This document shows, piece by piece, positions 32,582-40,792 of a stretch of DNA of 42,372 nt. Every line of letters starts with the position of its first letter. The first letter of the stretch is position 1. The notes under the pieces were generated by a model, which ran no database searches, was not told the DNA's origin, and saw nothing but the letters and a program-made list of their open reading frames with translations. The position numbers and the translations under genes were made by a program. Origin of the DNA: Reyranella massiliensis 521 (GTDB taxonomy: Bacteria > Pseudomonadota > Alphaproteobacteria > Reyranellales > Reyranellaceae); assembly GCA_945862125.1 (NCBI GenBank), contig CAMAYC010000034.1, forward strand, positions 1 through 42,372, read 5' to 3'.

Positions 32582-34751
32582 GCGAGGTCTCGACAGTCGC
32601 CGTTTCGTGGGACGTGAGGCCGAAGAGCTTCTCAATTCGCCTCAGACGCTTCTGCCCTTCCTCGGGCAGCGCGCCCCGAGCGCCCAACACCTCGACCACC
32701 GCGTCGAACCCGGCACGGCGCATCTGCTCGCTTTCGGGTAGCAGTCGCGGGATAGCCCGCACGGCGCGCTCCTCGTCGAGGCGAACCAACAAGTACTGGT
32801 CGCGGAACAGCGTCTTGACCTCGTCCATGCTGAGGCGGCGGTTCGCCGGTTGCAGGCGGCGGATGGCCTGCAGCATGGCGAAGCCACGTTCGTCGACACT
32901 GCGCTGGGGCAGACGGATATGGATCAGCGCCCGCACGAGTGCCTCGGGCAGGCCGCCGACGTCGAAGCGTGTCTCCAGGTCGGCCTTCCACCGCGCCTCG
33001 ATGGCCTCGCGGGCGAGGTCGCGATCGATTCGCGGCCCGGCCGATGCCGTCTCAGTTCCGAGTCCCGCCATGGCCTGCACCACCGGCGAGCCGTAGGTTG
33101 CGAGAAACGTCGCCTCAGTCATGGCGTCACGCATCAAGCGATAACCGTCCAGCCAGGTGGAGATCCAGGTCGACGCCACATGCTCCATGGTGAGCAACGG
33201 ATTGTCAGGCGCCACAGGCTTGCGGTCGGCACGGACTGCCTCGGCCAGCGCCTTGACCGGCTTCATCGCCGGATTGCGATCGGAAAAGACAGCGAAGCGC
33301 AGCCGATTGGGGTTCATCTCGCGCAGTGCCTTCGCGGATTGCTCGGTTGCCAACGCCTGGACCGCAGGCTGCGCCAGCGCGCGATATAGACCGAGATTGA
33401 CGTCCGACAGTCGCGCCACGGCGGCGAAGCGCCTGTTGTCCTCGTCGCTGTTGCCGCCCAGCGCTCGGATATCGTCGAGCGTCCGCGTCTGCAGGCTGAA
33501 CAGGTACTTGCCGTGGATCAGCTGGGGATTCGACGTGTCCTCATTCACCTCGGTGATCACCGCCTCGTAGAGGCCAGGCGGCATGACGTTGATCATCTCC
33601 ATGCAGGCCGCGAACTCGGCGTGTTCCTTGGTCGCCACCTTGCCCGACACGAAGATTCCGAGATGGCCGATCGTCTGGTGCAGCGTGTAGACGATGGTCT
33701 GCCCGTTGGCGACGATATCGTCTTCGTGCGCGTAAAGATCGGTGACCCAGCCCAGCGCCTGCTGCGGCGGCGTAATGTTATCGCCCCAAGAGCACAGCAC
33801 GATGATCGGCGAGCGGATGTTGCGCAGGTCGACACGGACACCCGTCGACGTGTGTATCTGGCCTGAGGTCAGCTTGTTGCCGACGAAGAGATTGTCGGCG
33901 ATCCATTGCATCTCGACTGCATTCAGCAGGACGGGATTGCCCCACCAGGTTTCGAAGTCGAGGAAGCGATGAGCCTCGCTGTCGACCTTGGAATAGAGGT
34001 TGTAGCTCTTGTCCCAGTAGGTGTTGGCCAGGTTGAGCGATTCAAAGTTGGCGACGAGATTGGCGCCGTCGAACGTGCCGTTGCCGATGTCACCGGCCAG
34101 CGCCGTCAGCCACGTACCACCCAGCGTGCCGCCGGTGTAGCGCATCGGGTTCTTGCCGCGCACGCCCGCCCAGTACGACAGCGGCGAGCCCGCCAGCAGG
34201 ATCGGCCCGAACAGTTCCGGCCGGATGGCAGCCGTCATCATGATCTGCCATCCTGCCTGGCAGTTGCCGACGATCACCGGCTTGCCTTCCGCCTCGGGAT
34301 GCCGGGACGCGACTTCCTCGACGAAAGCCGCCTCGGCCATGCACACGTCCTCGATCGTCTGGCCGGGCATGGGTTCGGGGAAGAAGCCGATGAAGTAACA
34401 GGGATGACCAGCGGCCAGCGCCACGCCGATCTCGCTGTCCTGCTTCATGCCGCCGATGCCGGGACCGTGGCCGGCGCGCGGGTCGACAACAATGAAGGGC
34501 GGCTTGGTCGGATCGATCACAGTTCCCGACGGCGGCACGATCTGGACGAGGACATAATTGACCGGCCGGGGCAACGTGCGTCCATCGCGCACAGGCTCGA
34601 AGGCGAAGCTCAGCACGTTCGGAGCGTTCTTGGCGGCCTGCGCGAAATAGGTGTTGCCGCGTTCGCGCAGGGCATCGAGCGTCAGGATCGAGCGCTGCCC
34701 GGCGTCAAACCAGTATTCCTGGACGAAATTCAGGTTCTGAGGGGTGGACAT
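32574..34751 (-). CDS. DUF3141 alpha/beta-hydrolase (PHA synthase-like)
   Basis: A 725-residue protein of the DUF3141 family. The N-terminal 450 residues are an alpha/beta-hydrolase related to poly(3-hydroxyalkanoate) synthases, with VGNCQAGW placing a candidate nucleophile Cys164 where hydrolases have Ser, SWGDNITPPQQALGW as the Asp loop and TIGHLGIFVSG as the His loop. The C-terminal 150 residues are helical and look TerB-like (RLSMDEVKTLFRDQYLLVRL). No signal peptide. It is the first gene of the operon with pta, fabI and ackA, with a FixK-type box centred 72 bp upstream. True polymerase activity is unproven. Confidence 0.88.
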   Translation of the reverse strand: MSTPQNLNFVQEYWFDAGQRSILTLDALRERGNTYFAQAAKNAPNVLSFAFEPVRDGRTLPRPVNYVLVQIVPPSGTVIDPTKPPFIVVDPRAGHGPGIGGMKQDSEIGVALAAGHPCYFIGFFPEPMPGQTIEDVCMAEAAFVEEVASRHPEAEGKPVIVGNCQAGWQIMMTAAIRPELFGPILLAGSPLSYWAGVRGKNPMRYTGGTLGGTWLTALAGDIGNGTFDGANLVANFESLNLANTYWDKSYNLYSKVDSEAHRFLDFETWWGNPVLLNAVEMQWIADNLFVGNKLTSGQIHTSTGVRVDLRNIRSPIIVLCSWGDNITPPQQALGWVTDLYAHEDDIVANGQTIVYTLHQTIGHLGIFVSGKVATKEHAEFAACMEMINVMPPGLYEAVITEVNEDTSNPQLIHGKYLFSLQTRTLDDIRALGGNSDEDNRRFAAVARLSDVNLGLYRALAQPAVQALATEQSAKALREMNPNRLRFAVFSDRNPAMKPVKALAEAVRADRKPVAPDNPLLTMEHVASTWISTWLDGYRLMRDAMTEATFLATYGSPVVQAMAGLGTETASAGPRIDRDLAREAIEARWKADLETRFDVGGLPEALVRALIHIRLPQRSVDERGFAMLQAIRRLQPANRRLSMDEVKTLFRDQYLLVRLDEERAVRAIPRLLPESEQMRRAGFDAVVEVLGARGALPEEGQKRLRRIEKLFGLTSHETATVETSHA

Positions 34752-34816
34752 GCTGCACTTTCGACTGGAGGTGAGAATCTTGGCGGGCTCTATCGGCCCT
34801 TAAAGCCTGTGCTGCC

Positions 34817-34830
34817 TTGATTTCGCTCAA
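34817..34830. promoter_or_regulatory. FixK/FNR-type box TTGATTTCGCTCAA
   Basis: Perfect TTGA-N6-TCAA palindrome centred 72 bp upstream of the DUF3141 start, in the gap between it and the DUF2254 gene stop. The class II -10 position (34789-34794) reads GATAGA on the minus strand. It should drive the DUF3141-pta-fabI-ackA operon. Confidence 0.75.
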
Positions 34831-34894
34831 GCCCGCATTCCCGGCGGCAAGCTAAGGTAGCTACTGCTGGGTGTCGCGCAGGGGCATGCAGGCC

Positions 34895-36184
34895 CTAGAG
34901 GTCCGTCCGCAGCGACGAGCCTCCCAGCCCTTGAAAGTCGCCGGTGTTGGCGCGGCGGCGATCCTCGGCCTCGGGGAAGCAGTGCTCCACGTTGCGGGCC
35001 AGCAGATCGAGTTCACGCGCGAGCGCAGCAGCCCGCGCCGGCGGCAGCCGATCGACGAGATGCTCGAGCATCGCCCGCAGGCGGCGCGCGACCTGGGTGC
35101 TGGAGGCGCCGAACTGGCGCACTTCCGTTGTTGCGAGGGCCACGATGTCGTCCCAGTCGGGCGTGGGAAACACCAGGCGGAGGTTGCCGCCCAAATCGCG
35201 GATGTGGCCGCCGCCCAGGCTCTTGTTGCCGGCGTAGCGCAGCAGCCGGTGAACCTGGTCCAGTGCCAGGACTGCCGTCGTCGGATCGTTGACGGCCGGC
35301 GACAGCGCCCGCGAGGCGATGTCCACCATGATGCGGAAGCCGAACATCGGATCCTGGCGCATCGTGCGCTCCGGACCGAAGGCCGTCAGCGCATTGATCG
35401 TCGCCTCGTCGACGATCGCCCCCGGCGGATAGACGCGCGCGAGCGGATCGTCGGTCGAGACGAAGTCGCCGACCTGCGGGATCAGCTCGATGATGCATCC
35501 GGCCCGCGCCGCGAGCGCCGCCAGATCGCGGCTGCCGAAGGCGAGGAAGGTGCCCGACACCCCGACACGTCGCACGATCCGGCTTTCCTTGCCGGCGAGC
35601 TCGTCGACTTCGTTCACTTCGGGCACGGCGGCGTCGTAGGCGCCCTCGTAGACACTGTCCATCGCCTCCTTCGCCTGACCGAAGATATGCTGCAGCACGG
35701 CGACCGGGCGCAGCCCGAGCCCGACTTCCTGAACGAACCAGAAGAATACCGAGATCGAAGCGACGTTGCCGACGATCGCCAGGGCGATGAGCAGCGCATG
35801 GCGGGAGGTTTCGTTCGTGTTGGCGAGCGCCAGCATCGTGATGCCGAAGGCGAAGGTGAAGGCGCTGGTAGCGAACTTCATCTGCCAGCGGCCGAAGGTG
35901 ATGCGTATGAGGCGCGGCGTGGTCTGGCCGCTGGCGAGCTGCACGGCCAGCAGCAGTGCCGAAACGGCGTAGACGATGAAGGTGAGCATCGACGAGGCGA
36001 GAGCCGCCATCGACGTCCGGAGGCCATCGAGGTCGGCCTGTTCGTAGCGCGGCCAGCCGGGGTCAGGCACGAACGCCAGGATCAGTTTGCCCACGATCCA
36101 GGCCAGTACGATGGCGAGCGACGGGTAGAGCCAGAACGAGGAGTGAAGGAATTCCCGCAGGCGGTATCGCTGGTACCAGCTCAT
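34895..36184 (-). CDS. DUF2254 family membrane protein
   Basis: A 429-residue inner-membrane protein. Four N-terminal helices (about 17-37, 60-82, 103-121 and 130-152) are followed by a large soluble domain with the DUF2254 signatures DELAGKESRIVRRVG, YPPGAIVDEA, RTMRQDPMFGFRIMVDIASRALSPAVNDPTTA and LDQVHRLLRYAG. Function of the family is unknown. ATG 36184 has GGGGGAGAG upstream; an adjoining GTG at 36187 is less likely. It shares a FixK-type box with the divergent gene at 36325. Confidence 0.88.
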   Translation of the reverse strand: MSWYQRYRLREFLHSSFWLYPSLAIVLAWIVGKLILAFVPDPGWPRYEQADLDGLRTSMAALASSMLTFIVYAVSALLLAVQLASGQTTPRLIRITFGRWQMKFATSAFTFAFGITMLALANTNETSRHALLIALAIVGNVASISVFFWFVQEVGLGLRPVAVLQHIFGQAKEAMDSVYEGAYDAAVPEVNEVDELAGKESRIVRRVGVSGTFLAFGSRDLAALAARAGCIIELIPQVGDFVSTDDPLARVYPPGAIVDEATINALTAFGPERTMRQDPMFGFRIMVDIASRALSPAVNDPTTAVLALDQVHRLLRYAGNKSLGGGHIRDLGGNLRLVFPTPDWDDIVALATTEVRQFGASSTQVARRLRAMLEHLVDRLPPARAAALARELDLLARNVEHCFPEAEDRRRANTGDFQGLGGSSLRTDL

Positions 36185-36247
36185 CACTCTCCCCCGGCCC
36201 CACCCGCTGTCGGGCCCCTTTTGCTAGCAAGCACAGGGGCGTCCACG

Positions 36248-36261
36248 TTGACAAGAATCAA
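36248..36261. promoter_or_regulatory. Shared divergent FixK/FNR-type box TTGACAAGAATCAA
   Basis: Perfect TTGA-N6-TCAA palindrome midway between two divergent starts: its centre is 70 bp from ATG 36184 (minus) and 70 bp from ATG 36325 (plus). On the plus strand TACTCT at 36284-36289 is exactly at the class II -10 position. On the minus strand TAGCAA at 36221-36226 is within one base of it. Confidence 0.75.
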
Positions 36262-36324
36262 GCGCGGCCGCCCGGAAAGTGGCTACTCTTTCCCAAGGCG
36301 TCCGTTGTGCCGCCCGGGAGAGCA

Positions 36325-36699
36325 ATGAAACGGATCATCGCGGCGCTGGCGGTCCTGCTGCAGCCTGTGACCGACCACCAGGGCGGCGCGGACTCCCATA
36401 TCGATTTCGGCACGTCGTACGGCTTCAGCGACGCGTTCTACGTCGGCGCAGTCACCTACACCGACAACCAGATCAGCCCCGACAGCGGCGGCAGCCAGCG
36501 CCTCGACGACCTCGACTCGAAGGTCTCGGGGGCCGGCCCGCTGACCGGCCGGTCCTTTGCCCTGGGTGGCGCGTCAGTCGACCTCAACCTGCGCGGCTAC
36601 AAGGAGTTCGCCGCCCAGAACCGGCCGGAGGGCTGGAACGTCTACCTCACCCTGTCGTTGTCGGCGGCCCGGCCGAATGCGAAGAACGGACCGGCATGA
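36325..36699 (+). CDS. Small exported protein of unknown function
   Basis: A 124-residue protein, not recognised. The N-terminus MKRIIAALAVLLQP looks like a short signal peptide. The rest is Gly-, Asp- and aromatic-rich with alternating strands (FGTSYGFSDAFYVGAVTYTD, SVDLNLRGYKEF, WNVYLTLSLS), which would fit a small periplasmic or outer-membrane beta protein. ATG 36325 has GGGAGAG 5-11 bases upstream; a GTG at 36307 was rejected. It overlaps the next gene by ATGA and lies under the shared FixK-type box. Confidence 0.65.
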   Translation: MKRIIAALAVLLQPVTDHQGGADSHIDFGTSYGFSDAFYVGAVTYTDNQISPDSGGSQRLDDLDSKVSGAGPLTGRSFALGGASVDLNLRGYKEFAAQNRPEGWNVYLTLSLSAARPNAKNGPA

Positions 36700-37358
36700 T
36701 CGCGCGCTTCGTCCATCGTTACCTCGACCCGTCCGAGAGCCTGCTCGAGATCCTGTTCGGGCTGATCATGGCGCTCACAATGACGGCGGGCGCCCGCCTG
36801 CTGCAGGAACGCACTGAGATCAACGCCATCGAACTGGCTCTTGGGCTGGCCGGCTGCAACGTGGCCTGGGGGCTGATCGACGCGGTGTTCTATCTCTTCG
36901 GGACGAAGTTCAACCGCAACCGCCGCGTCCAGCTCGTGCGCCGGCTGCAAGCCACACAGGACAAGGCGGAAGCGTTCGCGCTCATCCAGGATGAATTCGG
37001 CCTGGAGGGCGAGCCGCCGATGCGCGAACAGGACCGGCTCGCGTTCCACCAGTCACTCCTGGAAATGTTGCGGCATGCCGGCACCGCGCGGGCGCACCTG
37101 CATGTCGACGACTACGTCGCCGCGGGCCTCGTCCTCGTCCTCGTCTCGCTGACGGCCGTGCCGGGGGTGCTCCCGCTGCTTCTGCTAGACGACCCGCACC
37201 TGGGCCTTCGCATCGCCAATGCCGGCCAGTTGCTGTTGTTGTTTCTCATCGGCTTTGGCTGGGCGAGCTACACCGGCGCGCCGCGCCTGCGAACCGGCGC
37301 GCTCATCGCCCTGCTGGGCGTTGTCCTGGTCCTGATTTCCGTGGCACTGGGCGGATGA
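36696..37358 (+). CDS. VIT-like integral membrane protein
   Basis: A 220-residue membrane protein. The opening YLDPSESLLEILFGLIMALTMT resembles the first helix of VIT/CCC1-type iron and manganese transporters, and about five helices follow, with a charged cytoplasmic stretch (FNRNRRVQLVRRLQATQDKAEAF) in the middle. It lacks a clear metal-binding Glu-rich domain between helices 2 and 3, so transport is not certain. Start ATG 36696 overlaps the previous stop as ATGA, indicating coupled translation. The pair is probably induced with the rest of the FixK-type module. Confidence 0.75.
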   Translation: MIARFVHRYLDPSESLLEILFGLIMALTMTAGARLLQERTEINAIELALGLAGCNVAWGLIDAVFYLFGTKFNRNRRVQLVRRLQATQDKAEAFALIQDEFGLEGEPPMREQDRLAFHQSLLEMLRHAGTARAHLHVDDYVAAGLVLVLVSLTAVPGVLPLLLLDDPHLGLRIANAGQLLLLFLIGFGWASYTGAPRLRTGALIALLGVVLVLISVALGG

Positions 37359-37493
37359 CTTTATTGTCCCGGTCTGCTGCCCAGGACTCCGATCACGAGC
37401 CCGGCCCGACCACGGCCAGAAGAACGCCGGACAGGATCGGCCACACGATCCTCAAGGTCGTCAAACGCCCTGCCAGGCCGGATGCTCACGTCA

Positions 37494-38102
37494 TCACCCG
37501 CCATCGGGCGTCTTCTGCCGCGGATGGATGTAGTCCTTGAAGTCGTCGAAGCCCTTCCAGGCGGGCTCCGGCGGCGCGTAGCCGGGCCTCGGCGCATATG
37601 TCGACGGATCCGCCGTGCCGGGCGTCACGATGTAGCGCGGGCAATTGGGGAAGATCGCCCGCACCTTGACCCGGACCAGGAGCTGCGCCCCGGCGAAGCG
37701 CTGCATCAGCGGATCGTCGCGAACGACGCGTGCGGTGCCGTTGACCCGGAGCCGCCGGGGCTTCTCGCCCATGTCGATGAACAGAAGACCGACCGAGGGA
37801 TTGACCACGACGTTGCCCAGGCTCTTGAACATGCCGTTGCCGTCGTAGTCGGGAAAAGCGAGCTCGTCGGTGCCGACGATCTTCACGAAGCCCGGCGTGC
37901 CGCCCTTGAAGGAGCAATCCGGCTGGCCGCGATCGTCCGAAGTCGCCAGAAAGAAGAACATTGCGCCCTCGATGAAGGCACGGTCGCCATCGGTGAATTC
38001 GAAGCGGGTGAGCTTTTCTTCCAGCCGGTCGGCAATGCGGCGGCTGTCGAACTGGTCCTGAAGTTGGCGATTGCCATCGTGGAACATCACGCTTGGGGGC
38101 AT
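37494..38102 (-). CDS. Pyridoxamine 5'-phosphate oxidase-like FMN-binding protein
   Basis: A 202-residue split-barrel flavoprotein of the PNPOx-like family. Landmarks are FIEGAMFFFLATSDDRGQPD, PGFVKIVGTDELAFPDYDGN, GNVVVNPSVGLLFIDMGE, RRLRVNGTARVV and a C-terminal FPNCPRYI. It has a longer N-terminal helix than typical PNPOx, as in the group often annotated as pyridoxamine 5'-phosphate oxidase family. It probably binds FMN or F420-like cofactor; the reaction is unknown. It follows the VOC gene by 9 bp. The 135-bp gap to the VIT-like gene shows no feature. Confidence 0.87.
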   Translation of the reverse strand: MPPSVMFHDGNRQLQDQFDSRRIADRLEEKLTRFEFTDGDRAFIEGAMFFFLATSDDRGQPDCSFKGGTPGFVKIVGTDELAFPDYDGNGMFKSLGNVVVNPSVGLLFIDMGEKPRRLRVNGTARVVRDDPLMQRFAGAQLLVRVKVRAIFPNCPRYIVTPGTADPSTYAPRPGYAPPEPAWKGFDDFKDYIHPRQKTPDGG

Positions 38103-38111
38103 GGGTCTCTC

Positions 38112-38669
38112 CTAGGGTCGGTCGGTTCCCGCTTCGAGGCGCGCACGCAGCGCCGCATCCTGCAGGGTCGTGTCCTGGCCCGGCGGCGCGATGCGCACGG
38201 CATCCTCCAGGCTCATGGTCTGGCGCCATTCCTCCCACGGCCGTGAACGGTCGTCGGCGCCGATCTGGTCGACGCCCCAGTAAAGTTCAAGGTGATGGCC
38301 GTCGGGATCGAGAAACTCCACCGCGACCTGGCAGCCGGCGCGGCGGCGGCCCTCAAAGGTAAGCCTGGCGCCGTGCTTCTTCAGGTGATCGCGGGCGCGG
38401 AAAACCTCGTCGAGGGTGGCGAGCTCGAAGGCGAGATGATGCAGGCTCTTGTCCTGGCCGGCGTCGGGCGCGCGGTTGCCCACCAGGGCGAGGCAATGGT
38501 GATCGCCGTTGCAGCGCAGGAACACCATGCCGCCCGGCATCATCGTGCCGGGATAGACGTCCGAGACCTTGAAGCCCAGCACCTCGGTATAGAAGCGCCT
38601 GGAACGCTCGAGGTCGCTCACGTAGACCACGGCGTGGCCGATCTTCTGGACGGCGAAGGGTGTGCTCAT
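38112..38669 (-). CDS. VOC family metalloenzyme (glyoxalase/dioxygenase-like)
   Basis: A 185-residue vicinal-oxygen-chelate protein. Two beta-alpha-beta-beta-beta modules carry the usual metal ligands: His12 in IGHAVVYV, His78 in LHHLAFE and Glu128 in HHLELYW. This arrangement fits a ferrous extradiol-type dioxygenase or a glyoxalase-like isomerase. The C-terminal 50 residues (SRPWEEWRQTMSLEDAV onward) are an extra helical tail. It is cotranscribed with the PNPOx-like gene and divergent from the amidase operon. Substrate unknown. Confidence 0.87.
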   Translation of the reverse strand: MSTPFAVQKIGHAVVYVSDLERSRRFYTEVLGFKVSDVYPGTMMPGGMVFLRCNGDHHCLALVGNRAPDAGQDKSLHHLAFELATLDEVFRARDHLKKHGARLTFEGRRRAGCQVAVEFLDPDGHHLELYWGVDQIGADDRSRPWEEWRQTMSLEDAVRIAPPGQDTTLQDAALRARLEAGTDRP

Positions 38670-38734
38670 GGGCTACCTTTCCAGTGGTCGCTCGGTCATC
38701 ATGCCTCCGACAACACCTCAGGGGGAAGATGCGC

Positions 38735-40009
38735 ATGGCGAAATCGCCCAACAAACTGTCGGCCAGCGAGGCCGTCCTGCGCATGTCCCAGAAGCGGCTG
38801 AAGGCGCGCGATCTCGTCGAAGCCTGCCTCGACCGCATCGAGCACCGCGAGGGCCAGGTTCATGCCTGGGAGGCGCTCGATGCCGAAGGAGCGCGGAAGC
38901 GCGCCGACATGCTCGACAAGCGCGCCAAACCCGTCGGCCCGCTGCACGGCATTCCGCTCGCCGTCAAAGACATCATCGCGACCCGAACGATGCCCACCAC
39001 CTGCGGCTCGCCAATCTACCGCGACCATGTCGTCGGCAAGGACGCCGCCTGCGTGACCCAGCTCGTGAACGCGGGCGCCATCGTGCTCGGCAAGTCCGTG
39101 ACCACCGAATTCGCCGGCGGCCATGCCGGCAAGACGCACAATCCGCATAATCTCCGGCACACGCCGGCCGGTTCCTCGTCGGGCTCGGCGGCGGCGGTCG
39201 CCGACTGCATGGTGCCCATCGGTTACGGCACCCAGACCTCGGGCTCGGTGATCCGCCCCGGCGCCTTCAACGGCATCGTGGCCTACAAGGGCACCTTCGG
39301 CTGGGCCGACACGACCGGCATAAAAACCTATGCGAGGAGCCTCGACACGCTGGGCTTCTTCACCCGGACCGCCAACGACCTGGCGCTGATCCGCGCCGCC
39401 TACGGCCACGCGCCGTCCGATCCGCCGCAACGTGCGCCGCGCATCGGCTTCTGCCGTACCCTGTGGTGGGACCAGTCCGAGCCCTACAACAGCAAGAACA
39501 TCGAGCTCGCTGCCCGCACGCTCCGCGCCAAGGGCGCCAAGGTGCGCGAGTGGGAGATGCCCGAGAGCTGGGGCCCGCTGATCAACGCGCATAACCGGGT
39601 GATGACCAAGGAGGCGACCCAGCACTACGCCCCGGAGCGCGCCCGCTTCCCGCATCTGCTGTCGCCTGGCCTGACGGCGGCCCTTGAAGTGGGCGACAGC
39701 GTCACCCGCGGCCAGCTCGCCGATGCGAAGAAGCGCAAACGCCGAGCGCTGTCCGATCTCGGCGCCGTGTGGGAGCGTTTCGACTTCCTGTTGGCCCCCA
39801 CAGCCCGCGGCGAAGCGCCGGCGGGTCTCGGCTACACCGGCGATCCCATCTTCAACCGCTTCTGGACCCTGCTCGGCACGCCCTGCGTGGCGCTGCCCTT
39901 CAACACCGGCCCGTTCGGCCTGCCCCTGTCGGTGCAGCTGATCGCGCCGCTGCGCAGCGACGACCAGCTCATCGCCTGGGCCCGCTGGGTGGAAGCAAGG
40001 TTGTCGTGA
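38735..40009 (+). CDS. Amidase signature family protein
   Basis: A 424-residue amidase. The Ser-cisSer-Lys triad is visible: Lys78 in LAVKDIIATR, the Ser-rich GSSSGSAAAVA loop (146-156, cis-Ser about 147) and nucleophile Ser171 in GTQTSGSVIRPG. It hydrolyses an amide to an acid and ammonia; substrate unknown. ATG 38735 is preferred over ATG 38729, because GGGGGAAG at 38721-38728 is well spaced only for the former. It overlaps the aspartate dehydrogenase gene as GTGA. The ammonia released could feed that enzyme, which is inference from order alone. Confidence 0.9.
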   Translation: MAKSPNKLSASEAVLRMSQKRLKARDLVEACLDRIEHREGQVHAWEALDAEGARKRADMLDKRAKPVGPLHGIPLAVKDIIATRTMPTTCGSPIYRDHVVGKDAACVTQLVNAGAIVLGKSVTTEFAGGHAGKTHNPHNLRHTPAGSSSGSAAAVADCMVPIGYGTQTSGSVIRPGAFNGIVAYKGTFGWADTTGIKTYARSLDTLGFFTRTANDLALIRAAYGHAPSDPPQRAPRIGFCRTLWWDQSEPYNSKNIELAARTLRAKGAKVREWEMPESWGPLINAHNRVMTKEATQHYAPERARFPHLLSPGLTAALEVGDSVTRGQLADAKKRKRRALSDLGAVWERFDFLLAPTARGEAPAGLGYTGDPIFNRFWTLLGTPCVALPFNTGPFGLPLSVQLIAPLRSDDQLIAWARWVEARLS

Positions 40010-40776
40010 AGATCGGCCTGATCGGCTATGGCGCCATCGGCAAGCATGTCGAAGCGGCCGGTCTCGAAAACATCGAACTGGTGTCCGTGCTGGTGCGCCG
40101 GCCGCGCGATGCCGGCGTTCTCACTCATCAGCCCGATCGGTTCTTTGCGCACAAGTTCGATGCGGTCGCCGAATGCGCCGGCCACGAGGCGGTGCGCGCG
40201 CACGGCCAGCGCGTTCTCGAAAGCGGCGCGGATTTTCTCGTCACCTCGGTCGGCGCCTTCACCGATACCGCGCTGTTCGACCGGCTGCTGGCAGCGGCCA
40301 AGGCGAGCGGCAAGCGGCTGATCCTGCCCTCGGCCGGCATCGGCGCGCTCGATATCCTGAGCAGCGCCGCAGTCGGCGGTCTGGAAAGCGTCACGGTTAC
40401 GGTGCGGAAAGATCCGTCGGCCTGGAAGGGCACGATCGCGGAAACGCTGGTCGATCTCGATTCGCTGAAAGTGCCGCACACCGTCTTCGACGGTCCCGTG
40501 CGCGAGGGCGCCAAACTCTATCCGCAGAACGTCAACATTTCCGCCGCCGCCGCCATCGCCGGCATCGGCCTCGACCGGACACGCGTGGTGATCGTGGCCG
40601 ATCCCACCATCACCACCCACATCGTCGAGTTGGAGGCCAAGGGCGCCTTCGGCCGTTTCACCTTCATGGAAGATGTGGCCGTCAGCGAAGAGAACCGCAA
40701 AACCGGCAAGCTGGTCGCCATGGCGATGGTGAAGTCGGTGCGGCAGTTGGCGTCGACCCTGGTGGTCGCGGCCTAA
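40006..40776 (+). CDS. nadX: Aspartate dehydrogenase-like protein (NadX)
   Basis: A 256-residue protein. The Rossmann motif is GLIGYGAIG (4-12), followed by AECAGHEAV, TSVGAFTD, LPSAGIGALD and, near the C-terminus, VIVADPTITTHIVELEAKGAFG with the active-site His of the L-aspartate dehydrogenase family. The family interconverts aspartate and iminoaspartate or oxaloacetate with NAD(P). Start GTG 40006 overlaps the amidase stop and gives the family N-terminus MKIGLIG. Aspartate as the actual substrate is likely but unproven. Confidence 0.88.
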   Translation: MKIGLIGYGAIGKHVEAAGLENIELVSVLVRRPRDAGVLTHQPDRFFAHKFDAVAECAGHEAVRAHGQRVLESGADFLVTSVGAFTDTALFDRLLAAAKASGKRLILPSAGIGALDILSSAAVGGLESVTVTVRKDPSAWKGTIAETLVDLDSLKVPHTVFDGPVREGAKLYPQNVNISAAAAIAGIGLDRTRVVIVADPTITTHIVELEAKGAFGRFTFMEDVAVSEENRKTGKLVAMAMVKSVRQLASTLVVAA

Positions 40777-40792
40777 TAAGGGGGAACGTCCG

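Noticed and set aside
37361-37493. Small minus-strand membrane peptide downstream of the PNPOx-like gene
   Set aside because: One frame gives a short hydrophobic run (IVWPILSGVLLAVV) but it has only a TTG start, a stop just upstream and no ribosome-binding site.
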